Assembly: GCF_000565175.1 (NCBI RefSeq) | Contig: NZ_CP006681.1 | Coordinates: forward strand, 434,001-498,000 | Origin: Spiroplasma culicicola AES-1 | Lineage (GTDB): Bacteria > Bacillota_I > Bacilli_A > Mycoplasmatales > Mycoplasmataceae | Length of the DNA stretch: 64,000 bases | Direction: 5' to 3' | In this document: positions 21,675 through 31,760 of the stretch, in pieces | How positions within the stretch are numbered: position 1 is the first letter of the stretch | Layout: each line of letters begins with the position of its first letter | Made by a program: the position numbers and the translations under genes | The notes under the pieces: model-generated | What the model was told of the DNA's origin: nothing | The model's database searches: none | The model's input: the letters and a program-made list of their open reading frames with translations, nothing else

Positions 21675-22707
21675 TAGAAGATATATAGGGAATAAATATA
21701 ATTTAAAAGATTGAATTTTTTCTGAGATAGAAAATTCCTTAAACCAAAATAATGATATTAATAAAAATTTTAAATTTATAGATGCCTTTTCTGGAACTGG
21801 TAGCGTAGGTTTAAAATTTGCGGATGAAAACTATGATGTCGTTTTAAATGATAATTTATATCATAATTTTTTAATTTATAATGCATTTACTGGAATTGAT
21901 AAAATTAATATGCCTAAAATGGAACAATTACTAGAAAATTATAATAATTATGATTATGCTGAAGGAAATAACAATCATTTCTCAAATTTATTTGGAAATA
22001 AATATTTTTCATTAGAAAATTCCTATATTATTTGAGAAATTAGAAAAGACATAGAAGAATTATATTCAGATAGTAAAATTAATTTTTATGAGTATAGCTA
22101 TTTAATTTCTGCTTTACTTTTAGCCACTGATAAAGTTGCAAATACAGTAGGCCATTATGAAAGTTTTTTAAAAAGAAGTGAAACTAGTAGTATAAAAAAA
22201 ATTAATTTAAAACATTTATCATTAAAAACTTATTATGTTAATTTTCAAATTTTTAATATGGATATTAATCAATTAATTCAAGAACAAAAATTTGATTATA
22301 ATTCAATTTTATATTTAGATCCTCCTTACAATGCTAGACAATATATAAATTTTTATCATGTTTTAGAATATATCTCAATTGGTAAAGAAAGTGAAATTTT
22401 TGAAGGCAATTCTATGAAGTTTAAGAGGGATCATTTAAAAAGTGAATATTCAAGATCTAAAGCCATTTATTATTTTGAAGAACTTGTGAATTATTCTTCT
22501 TCTAAATATATTATATTATCATATAATAATACATATAATGCTAGATCAACTGCTTCTAATAATAAAATGTCAGAAAAAGATATATTAAAAATCTTAAACA
22601 AGATTGGTAAGGTGAGCATTGTAGAAAAGGATTATGCATTTTTTAATTCAGGAAAGACTAAATTAAATGATCATAAAGAAAGGTTGTATATTTGTGTGAG
22701 ATACTAA
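21661..22707 (+). CDS. DNA adenine methyltransferase, D12 class (second of pair)
   Basis: 348 residues. N-terminal NRRYIGNKYNLKDWIF, motif I DAFSGTGSVGLKFAD (from residue 41), motif IV LDPPYN (D220). The C-terminal region has HERLYICVRY-like ending and IILSYNNTYNARSTA, common to D12 enzymes of type II systems. Overlaps both neighbours, so the MTase pair and the nuclease are translated from one coupled mRNA. The target sequence cannot be inferred. Confidence 0.9.
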
Positions 22708-24028
22708 AACTATAAGTAATTTAATAGCAAATATAACTAATAGTGATTTAACAACAAGACATAACAAGGGTAATACTCATATTTTTACAGAGTATCTAAA
22801 TACTAATAGAAGAAATTTCAGCACCTTAATACATTCAATGAAATTTATTATTAAAGCTGATGAAAATAAAAAACAGAAGTCTGGACAATCACGTTTTAAA
22901 CAACATGAACCCAGACTGAAATCCTTAAATTTTATTATTAAATTGGGTCAAGATAAGTTTCAAATTACAGAATTAGGTGAGGAATTTTTAAAATATATTA
23001 ATTATATTGAAACTCTAACATTAGGAGAGATAGAGTTTAAGATATTAAAAAATATATATTGCTTTTTAATATTATTTTCAAATTTAAATAAAAGAGATAA
23101 TAATTATTTTTTATCAGAATATTCAAAATTCAAACATTTTCTCTTGAAAGTTAATAGACAAGAAAAATTATTTGAAGATTTATGATCCATATATCTTAAA
23201 AATGGTGAAGAATTAACTGAAAAAGAATATATTGCGTTAATTAAAATTAGAATATATCCATTTTTAAAAGATGATTTAGATAAAGAATTTGCATCAGATA
23301 TTGATTGAAATCGAATAGTAGCAGAAAACCAAGATTCTATTTTATTTGAATTTAGTGACAGTTATCATATATCAACATTTTTTGCAGAAATACTAATTAT
23401 GTATTTTTTAGATCTTTTATTAAAAGGACTAGATTTTGATGATACATTGGAAAAAATATGCGAACATTTGGAAATAAATAATTCAGATATTATTTTCCAT
23501 TTAAAGGAAATAGTCTTTAATAGTAGTTTTACTTTAAATTTTTATGATGTAATAACTGAAAACATCGTGAATTATGAAATTAATAGAGATGATATAAAAA
23601 GACAATTAAAGAAAAATGTTAATAGTTATTTATCAAAGGAAAAACATAGAAATAACTTTAAAAAAATTAATGTTAGAGATAGAACATTATTTAATCAAAA
23701 TAAATACATTGTTAAAGAATTTTATGATTTTCAATGTTTCTTTGAAGAGAATTATAGCTGTCGTTATTTTAAACAGTATAATTCAGTGAAGAATTATGTA
23801 GAGATACATCATATAATTCCGCATTCTAAATCAGATAGTTTTAAAAATTCTATTGAAGTATTGGGTAATTATATTTCACTTTGTCCAAATTGTCATAAAC
23901 AAATTCATAATGGTACTAGAAATGATGTTGAGATGATGCTTAAAAAAATTTATGAGTTTAAACAGCAGGAATTAATGGAAGAAAATTTAGAATGCACATT
24001 TGAAATGTTAATGAGTTTTTTCTTTTAG
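22667..24028 (+). CDS. Type II restriction endonuclease, HNH family (probable)
   Basis: 453 residues. An N-terminal region of about 370 residues without recognisable motif (presumably DNA recognition) is followed by a C-terminal HNH nuclease. That domain has EIHHIIPHSKSDSF, then LCPNCHKQIHNG, giving the His-Asn-His/Cys-x-x-Cys zinc arrangement around residues 380-415. Start chosen at ATG 22667 with GGAAAG ten bases upstream; GTG 22694 with AAAGAAAGG is an alternative. Overlaps the second methyltransferase, which fits expression of modification before restriction. Confidence 0.8.
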
Positions 24029-24131
24029 TTTAATTAAAAATAAATTAATATTTAAAATAGATTGATGATATTTTTGATTTTTATAAATTATTTTTGATAG
24101 TATTAAGTTAGATAGAAATGAAGGACAAAAT

Positions 24132-24497
24132 ATGAATTGTAGCCCATATGATTATTTGAGTAAAAAAGAATTAGGTGTTTGAGACAAAGCAAAGAGGTGC
24201 GCTTGTCCTGATAATGACTGTGAACAAAATCATAAAATATGTGCTTTATGTTTGGGAACTATTGTTTTTGCAGCGTATGTAGAATGTCAACCAAATAGTG
24301 ATTTTAAATGAAATATTGATCATATAATTCCTAAAAAAAGATTTAACAGTTTAATAGGAGAAGCAATAAAAAGAAAAATAGTATCTGTAAATGATGAAAG
24401 AAATTTACAAATAGTTCATGTTTCATGTAATGAAATCAAAGGTGATAATTTTAACAGTAATGAAATAAATGGCTATGGCATAATAGAGTACAATTAA
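24132..24497 (+). CDS. Small HNH endonuclease-like protein
   Basis: 121 residues. Cys-rich N-terminus (CACPDNDCEQNHKICALC) followed by an HNH core WNIDHIIPKKRFNS and NDERNLQIVHVSCNEIKGD. Resembles stand-alone HNH nucleases that accompany restriction systems. Possibly a Vsr-like or accessory nicking enzyme of the preceding R-M system, but that is inference. RBS AAGGACAAA. Own terminator downstream. Confidence 0.7.
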
Positions 24498-24506
24498 TAT
24501 TAAAGT

Positions 24507-24540
24507 AAAATAACCCAACTAATCAAAGGGTTATTTTTTT
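24507..24540 (+). terminator. Terminator closing the R-M operon
   Basis: Stem AAAATAACCC / GGGTTATTTT with a seven-T run. Confidence 0.85.
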
Positions 24541-24600
24541 ATTTAAAAATCTATTAATTAGAATAATAGCTTAAAACAAACTAATAATGCTTGCTCTCTA

Positions 24601-24629
24601 TTGCAAAAAAAAAAAAAAAAATCTACAAT
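24601..24629 (+). promoter_or_regulatory. Promoter with 17-A homopolymer spacer (candidate phase-variable switch)
   Basis: TTGCAA at 24601-24606 and TACAAT at 24624-24629 are exactly 17 bases apart, and most of that spacer is part of an uninterrupted run of 17 A (24605-24621). A transcript would start near 24636, with a GGGGG RBS at 24645-24649 and ATG at 24655. Slippage in the A run would change the spacing and switch the DndC operon on or off. The same design controls vlp lipoprotein genes in Mycoplasma hyorhinis (literature knowledge). Confidence 0.7.
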
Positions 24630-24654
24630 TATATATAGAAAATAGGGGGTAAAA

Positions 24655-26082
24655 ATGGAAAGAAAGGATCAATATTTATCTAAGGTTAGACATACCAAAG
24701 ATATTATTATTGAGGTTTATACAAAGAATAATTTTAATTGAATGGTTGGTTTTTCTGGTGGAAAGGATTCTACAGTTTTAGTTCAAATTATAATGGAAGC
24801 ATTGTTAGAGATTCCCAACATTTCTAATTTTGATAATATTATTCATATTGTTAGTTCTGATACATTAATTGAAAATCCTATTGTTTTAAAGCAATTAAAT
24901 ACTTCATTAAAATTAATAGAAAATTTTGCAATTGATAATAAATTACCAATAAAAGTACATAAGGTTGAACCCGATATTGAAGAATCATTTTGAGTTAATT
25001 TAATTGGTAGAGGTTATCCTTTACCAAATCAAAGTTTTAGATGATGTACAGATAGATTAAAAATTAAACCAATGAATCAAAAAATGGAAGAACTTTCACT
25101 AAAAAATGAAGTTTTAACAGTTCTTGGTGTAAGAAAAGGTGAATCTGCTTCAAGAGATATAAAATTAGTCAAGAATGATATTAAAGATTCCTTATTCAAG
25201 AAGAATGATACAAATAATAAATTAATATTTGCCCCAATTGAAGAATTCAGTCTATATGATATTTGAAGTTATTTAGCAGAATCGCGAATTAATTTTTTTA
25301 AAACAAATAATAATACTTTATCTTTACTTTATGAAGATTCTTCAGTTGGAGTTGAAGAATGCCCTTCAAGTTTAGATGACAAATTACAAAAAGGATGTGG
25401 AAATTCACGATGAGGATGTTGATTGTGTCCAGTAGTTACACAGGATAAATCATTAGAAGGCTTTGTAAACTCAGGACAAACTTGGTTAAAACCCTTATTA
25501 GAATTTAGAGAAGAACTTATTCAAGGTAGAGATAAAGTTTTAAATAGGTTTAATGCATCATTAAGAATAAGTAAAACCAGTAACAATATTTCTTTACTTA
25601 AATACAGATATATGGATTTAAAAATAAAAAATGATAATTATTTTTTACCTAAAAAACTTGGTAGAGATGAAATACGATTTGGATATTTTGATAAAAATAA
25701 AAATATATTGATTAATGATAAAAAAATAAAAGTTATTAGTGAAACAGAATATAAGAATTTAGTAGATACAAATATTATTGATCCTTATTCAAATTCTTGT
25801 GCAGAGGAAATATTTGAATATGTTATAAAACTAGATAAAAATAGTAATAATCAAATTCTTTCAGTTCCTGGTTTAGGACCTTATACGTTGAAATACAGAA
25901 AGGAATTATTAAAATCTATTAAAAAATTAAAAAGAGAAATGTCTAGTTATGATATTGAAATTATTTCAGATCAGGAAATTAAATTAATCGAAAAAATTAT
26001 AGTAAATGTAGAAAATAAATTAAATGAGAGGCATTTTAATATAACAAAAGAAGGAGAAAAAGTATATGAGTCAAGAATATAA
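24655..26082 (+). CDS. dndC: DndC-like PAPS-reductase-family protein (DNA phosphorothioation)
   Basis: 475 residues. In Dnd systems DndC is an ATP pyrophosphatase with an Fe-S cluster that helps place sulfur in the DNA backbone. PP-loop SGGKDST at 34-40; HIVSSDTLIENP; FWVNLIGRGYPLP; FRWCTDRLKI with C131; LGVRKGESASRDIKL; and CGNSRWGCWLCPVV with C248, C255 and C258, giving the four expected cluster cysteines. LLEFREEL follows. These blocks match DndC very closely. Unusually, no dndA, dndB, dndD or dndE is nearby; a MORC-type ATPase, Z1 and DUF4420 follow. Overlaps the next gene by 17 bases. Confidence 0.92.
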
Positions 26083-27847
26083 TGAAGAGATGGAAATTCC
26101 GCGTAGTAATAGGGAATATTTAGGCTATATTGATAAAACAACAGACCATATTTATATGTTGTCTGAATTTATAGATAATTCTATTCAATCTGCAAAAGAT
26201 CATAAATTTAAAAATGTAGAAGTAAAAATCTGTATTGATAAGAAAAAGGGAATTTTATATATTAGAGATGATGCGGGTGGAATTGCGTTTAAAAATAGAG
26301 GAATTGCCATTAAAAATGGAAAAGATGAGACCGAACAAGGAGATACTTTAAATATGTTTGGTGTTGGTATGAAAATGGCTTCTATATGATTTGGTAGGAA
26401 AATGACATTTTTTACAAAATCAGTTGAAGATGATTTTAGTTATTCTTTAACTCTAGATGTAGATAAATTGGAACACTCAGATTTTAAAGTTGAAGTTCAG
26501 AAGAACATTGATATTACATCAACATCAGGAATAGATTTTCTACATGAGCATGGAACAATTGTGAAAATTGAAAATTTTCATTTAAATGGTCCACATGCAG
26601 GTAGATATGATAAAAAAATGTTTGTTAAAGGCGATAAAAAAGATGGAAAAGCACTTGAAGAGCAAATAGCTTGTCGTTTTTCAAGATATTTAAAAAATCA
26701 TTTTTTAAGAATAACTTTTAGTTATATTGATGATAAAGGCCTAGAACAAATGGATGGTACAAAACCACTTGTTATTACAGAAAGTACAATTCCAAATTTA
26801 TATTTATCTCAAAAAGACAAAAATGATTATGAATATTTACAAGGTAAAAATGTTAAAGAGGCAACCTTTTATAAAAAGATTATGAAGGAAATCTATAATA
26901 AATATGAAAGCATGTTTGATAATGATATTGAATTTGGTGATTTAACTTATAGAAAGATAATTGAAACTTTTGAAAATCAAGAAGAATTTAAATTTAAAAC
27001 CAAAATTCAATTAGATGAAAAATTTAATAATATAAAAATCCCTTTTACTTTTGGATATATTAAAAAAGAAAGTGCTTTTATGAAATATACAGGTTTATCT
27101 GTTTATCAAGATGATAGAGCAGTAATATCAGGACCAAATACAAATAAAACAAAATTAACATGACTTACTTTTGATAAAGCACTATCAAATAAATCTGTAA
27201 AGGTAACACTGCGTTTTATTGGAGAAATTGATTTAAATAATAAATCAATGTTTAGAGTAGATAATAACAAAATGGGTTTTCATGGAACAGTAAAAGAAGA
27301 TATTGAAGAAATTATTTCTAGAAAATTTCAAAAACATTTGGCAGATCTAATTGATAAACTTTTAGATATTATTTTATATAAAGATGAACAACATGCATCT
27401 GATGAAGCTATAAGAATTGAAAATGAAAGATTTGCAAAAGAAATTAATAAACATAACATTTTAGAAAATTGTTCAGTTGAAACTGAAAATTTAAATGTAC
27501 ATGAAAATGATGGAGAAAGACCTGTTAATTCTTTTAAAGTATTAGATAAAGTAACAAATGAGTATAAATTTAATTTTATACATTATTTACAGGATTTAGA
27601 TGATCAAAGAAGAATTTTTAGAGCAAATGTAGAAGTAGATAATACAGAAGGCAAATATTTATATATTTTATTTGTAAACAAGAAATTTGTTGGCTTTAAA
27701 CCAACTATGAAAGATGAAGATTTTTCAGTATTAGTAAATCCGATTATTAAATTAATTATTCATAGTTTAAAAGATGTTAAAGATCATGAAGCAAGAGTTG
27801 AAAAATTTTATAATATAGTTGAAGTTATTCAAGGTGATGAAAAATAA
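26066..27847 (+). CDS. MORC/MutL-like GHKL ATPase (Mza-type)
   Basis: 593 residues. GHKL ATP-binding site: N-box LSEFIDNSIQSA (N38), G1 box RDDAGGI (68-73), G2 box GVGMKMAS (99-106). A transducer-like region follows and an acidic C-terminal domain about residues 400-593. Prokaryotic MORC/MutL-like ATPases next to Z1 and DUF4420 proteins were described as part of restriction-like operons and, with an AIPR protein, as the Mza defence system (literature knowledge). Likely senses or remodels DNA. RBS AAGGAG within the end of dndC. Two TGA Trp codons. Confidence 0.85.
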
Positions 27848-27848
27848 T

Positions 27849-29258
27849 ATGTTTAAATTTATAAAAGATTTAACTATTGAATATAGAAATAACTTTGTTG
27901 AAAATGATCACTATAAAAAATTGAAAAATAATTTTTTAGAATCAAATCCCCATTATATGAAAGATGCATATCGTGATGTTTATGAAGTAAATGTTAAAAA
28001 TACTTTAAGTGTTTTTAATGATGAATTAAAAAGAAGTAGTATCTTATTAGCTGGTGAAGTGCAATCGGGTAAAACAAATAATATGTTATTTATAACTGCA
28101 GCATTAATTGGTCTTGGTTTTAATAAAATTATTTATTTTACAGGTACAAAAAATAATTTAAACAAACAAAACATAAAAAGATTTAAAGATTTTTTTAAAG
28201 ATGCAGAATTTAAAGATTTTTCAAATGCAAAATCTTTATTTAATAATTCAAATAAGGTTGAGATATTTTATGGAATTAAACAAAATCTTGGAAATATTAA
28301 CTCGTTATTAAATGATATGGATATAAGTCAATATGAAAACTGAAATGTTTTAATTATTGATGATGAATGCGATGAAGCCTCATCTGAAAAAACTAAAGAA
28401 AATAGAACCGTTAATGCAAATATTTTAAAATTATATGAAACAAATTTTAAAAAAGTTGTTTATTTGCCAGTAACTGCAACACCTTATGCAAATTTAACTT
28501 CATTTACTGATGGTTTAGCACCAAATTATGTAATACCACTTGTTTCATCAACTTCATATTGTGGATTAAAAGTATTTTCTGATAATGACTTATATAAAAT
28601 TATAGATAAAAGTATTGTAGATAAAATTTATGCTAGGAATTTTGATGTTCAAACTGAAGAAATTTTTATGAAATATATAATTGATTTTTTAATAGAATGT
28701 TATCGAGATGAAAAGAATTATCAATTCCTTATCAATATAACTGTAAACACAACTCCAATAAAAGACTATGATAAATATATTAGAAAAATCATTTCAAAAT
28801 TAAAAGTTAAAAATAAAGCTTTTTATAATAATTTTATTGGAAATGATGAGTATATTAGTTTTAAGCAATGACTAGATAAATTAGAAGTTAAAATGATTAT
28901 TGAAGGTTTTGAATATATAAGAACAACTAATCCAGAAATAATAATTGGGGGCAATTTATTGTCAAGAGGTATAACTTTTGATGATCTAATTTATGAAATA
29001 ATGTTAAATCACTCTGAAAGTGGAATTTTTTCAAGTGATACTTTATTGCAACGTGCTCGATGGTTTGGATATAGACTTCGCTATATTTATAAGATGAGAA
29101 TTTATACATCTAATATTGGCTATAACTTTTACAACAATATTTATGAAATTGATACACGTATAAGAAGTTTATATGAAAATGATTATTCAAATTCTAAAGA
29201 TAAAATTATGCGAATAAAAGATATTTTTAAAGAATATTCATATAAATGAACAAATTAG
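27849..29258 (+). CDS. Z1-domain ATPase/helicase-like protein, short form
   Basis: 469 residues, about half the usual Z1 protein. Walker A GEVQSGKT (residues 69-76), DEAD-like box IIDDECDEASSE, VTATPYANLTS, and the Z1 signature GGNLLSRGITFDDL followed by LQRARWFGYR with the arginine finger. So the SF2-type motor core is complete while the C-terminal domains of longer family members are missing. Start set at ATG 27849, one base after the ATPase stop, with AAGGTGATG as RBS. Confidence 0.85.
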
Positions 29259-29269
29259 GAGAATAAAAT

Positions 29270-30232
29270 ATGAGCATAAATGATACAGATATAAATATTA
29301 TTGATCAAAAAAATGGATATATTTTTTTCACTACAACTGATGTTAAAAATTTTTATATTTTAAAACCAACTATGTATAATGCTTCTCTACCTAAATCAAT
29401 TAAACCTTTGAAAAAACCTAATTTTTCTTATTATCCTTCTGTGAATTCAATAACTAGTTTTCAAAAAGAAGATGCTAGAATTAGAGTTTTACCCAATTAT
29501 AAAGTTGCAATCGAATATAATGATAAAAAAATGGATGGAGAAGTTTTGGCATTTGAAAAAGGTATAAATATAAGAGTTGCTGAATTAATATATACAACAT
29601 TTATAAATACTCATGAAATAGCAAATTCAATGTTTGAGATTGTAAAAGAATTTGAAAATATATTTGGTCTTATTTGAAAAATTGATAAAAAATTTCAAAT
29701 AGGTTTAATTGGTGAATTACTTGTAATGCAAAAAAATGAAGATTATATAGACATTTTAATGGAAGGTTTTCATGGAGAAAATATAGCTGATAAAAATTTT
29801 GAATCAATTACAGATTTTGAACTAAAAACAAAAAAGGGAATAAAAAATATAGAAGTTAAAACTTCTATATCAAATGAAGGGCTATTTACATTAAAAAATA
29901 ATCAATTAAATACAAGTATTAATGATTATTTTGCAGCTGTTACTATAGAAATAGTTAAAAAAGGGGGTCAAACATTAATTGATTTAATCGATTGATATTT
30001 AGAACTTCCTTCCTTAAAAAGTGAATTAAAAAATATGTTTTTAGATTTGAAAGAATCACATGATAGTAGAAATTTATTAAGATTCGATCCAAGAACTGTA
30101 AAATTAAAATTTATTGATATACACAAATTACCAAAAATTCAAAATACAGATGATAGAATTAAAAATATTAAATTTCAAATTGATCTAAACCATTTTGAAG
30201 ATATCCAGTTAAAAAGCATTATTGCCTCTTAA
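29270..30232 (+). CDS. DUF4420 (PD-(D/E)XK-type) nuclease-like protein
   Basis: 320 residues. The C-terminal half carries GLIGELLVM, then SITDFELKTKKGIKNIEVKTS at about residues 180-202, giving Glu, Asp and E-x-K of a PD-(D/E)XK nuclease. This is the DUF4420/PF14390-type protein that accompanies MORC-type ATPase and Z1 genes. The N-terminal half is beta-rich. Last gene of the operon; its stop lies inside a 14-bp terminator stem. RBS TTAGGAG. No AIPR gene follows, unlike full Mza loci. Confidence 0.8.
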
Positions 30233-30250
30233 AAGTCAATAATGCTTTTT
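30211..30250. terminator. Bidirectional 14-bp terminator
   Basis: Perfect stem AAAAAGCATTATTG / CAATAATGCTTTTT between the DUF4420 gene and the convergent small gene. Confidence 0.9.
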
Positions 30251-30254
30251 AAAA

Positions 30255-30602
30255 TTATTTTTCATAAAAATAGCTATGACTTTTTACAAAATCAATAACT
30301 TTTTTTATTTCAGATTTTGTTTCATTAAATATTGCAGCTTCAATAGCCATATCCAAAGTTTTAAGTAAATCGTTTAAACCGCTGTAAGAATCAAATTCAG
30401 GATCATATTTTTTAGCTGTGAAATCATATAATAAAAAATATGAATAATAAATTCTTGCTTCATCATCGATACTTTCATGATATTCTTCTGAACTATTATT
30501 CTTTTTTTCAGAAAGGTTGAATTGTTCATTATTATATCTGCTTTTTAATTCTTGAGCTTCATTATTATCTTTTGGAATAATTAATGTTTTTTTTACTGCC
30601 AT
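30255..30602 (-). CDS. Small acidic protein, unknown
   Basis: 115 residues. Lys/Thr start (MAVKKTLIIPKDNNEA), a polar Asn/Ser/Glu-rich middle, then an amphipathic helical C-terminus (SGLNDLLKTLDMAIEAAIF). Strong RBS (AGGAGGC) on the minus strand. The only minus-strand gene in the island, between the DndC operon and viperin. Could be a regulator or an antitoxin-like accessory; nothing in the sequence proves it. Confidence 0.6.
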   Translation of the reverse strand: MAVKKTLIIPKDNNEAQELKSRYNNEQFNLSEKKNNSSEEYHESIDDEARIYYSYFLLYDFTAKKYDPEFDSYSGLNDLLKTLDMAIEAAIFNETKSEIKKVIDFVKSHSYFYEK

Positions 30603-30760
30603 TAAAATGCCTCCTATTCTATTTATATTATCTCCAACAAATTACTAAAAGTAAATAACTGGGTGTTTGTTTTGGTCATTTTTTATTAAAATATTAATTT
30701 CTACATTATAAATATATGAAGTTATTTTGATAAAATATCTTATATAGAAAGATAAAAGAT

Positions 30761-31627
30761 ATGTATACAATTGAACAATTAAATAGTATTAAATTGAATT
30801 TTCACTTTAGTATGTTTTGCAATATGAGATGTAAATTTTGCTTTTATGCTCCATTGATTGCAAAAGCAAAACGTGAAGATAATTTAAACAATTGATTAGA
30901 AATAATTAAAAAAGTTGCCTTTTTTAAAGCAATTAACTTTGCAGGTGGAGAACCTACACTTTATTGAAATCAATTAAAACAAATGGCTAAACTATGTAAA
31001 GAATTAGGTCTTAAAGTTACTTTAATAACAAATGGAACAGTAATTAAAAATAAATCTCAAAATGAAGTAAATGATCTATTACAGTATTTTAATAGTGTGG
31101 GAATTAGCATGGATTCAATTGATTTAAATATAAACCAAAATTCAGGTAGAGCGATTGGCAATAAATCTGCATTATCTGAAGATGATTATTTAGAGGTTGG
31201 AGCAAAAATAAAAAAAGCAGGGTGTCAACTTAAAATTAATTCTGTAGTTCATTCTTTAAATAAAAATACAAGGATGATAGATTTTATAGAAAAAATTGAT
31301 CCATATAAATGAAAAATAATGCAAGTTAGTTCTGTTGGTCAAGAATTTCATAAGGATTTCATTATTTCTAAGTCTGATTTTGATAAATTTTTAGAAATAA
31401 ATGATATTAAAAATAAACATAGTTTTGTAAAATCAATTGAAGATGAAACTACTGTTACATCAACTTATGTGATGATTGATGGAGAGGGATATTTCTATAA
31501 TTCAGATCAAATATATAATAAGAATAATAAAAGTATTTTAAAAGAAAATGTAGATGTATTAGAAGAATTTAATAAATGTAATTTTGATATAAATTCTCAA
31601 TTAGATAGATATAAAAATGAAAAATAA
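30761..31627 (+). CDS. Prokaryotic viperin (radical SAM antiviral enzyme)
   Basis: 288 residues. Viperins convert nucleoside triphosphates to 3'-deoxy-3',4'-didehydro forms that stop viral polymerases; prokaryotic homologues protect against phages (literature knowledge). Radical-SAM cluster C20-x3-C24-x2-C27 in FCNMRCKFCFY, preceded by LNFHFS; INFAGGEPTLYW; LITNGTVI; ISMDSID; SGRAIGNK; CQLKINSVVHSLN; YKWKIMQVSSVGQEF; and the C-terminal ETTVTSTYVMIDGEGYFYNS. These match viperin block by block, including the C-terminal region absent from MoaA-like enzymes. No nucleotide kinase neighbour. Confidence 0.9.
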
Positions 31628-31760
31628 AATTTATGGTAAAGAACATTGGCAAAATTACTATTAACAAATAACATATTCAGTTTATTAATAAAAAAATATT
31701 AAGATAATAACAACATTAATTATTACTTTTAAATATTAGAAGTTTTAAAGTGAGGTAAAG

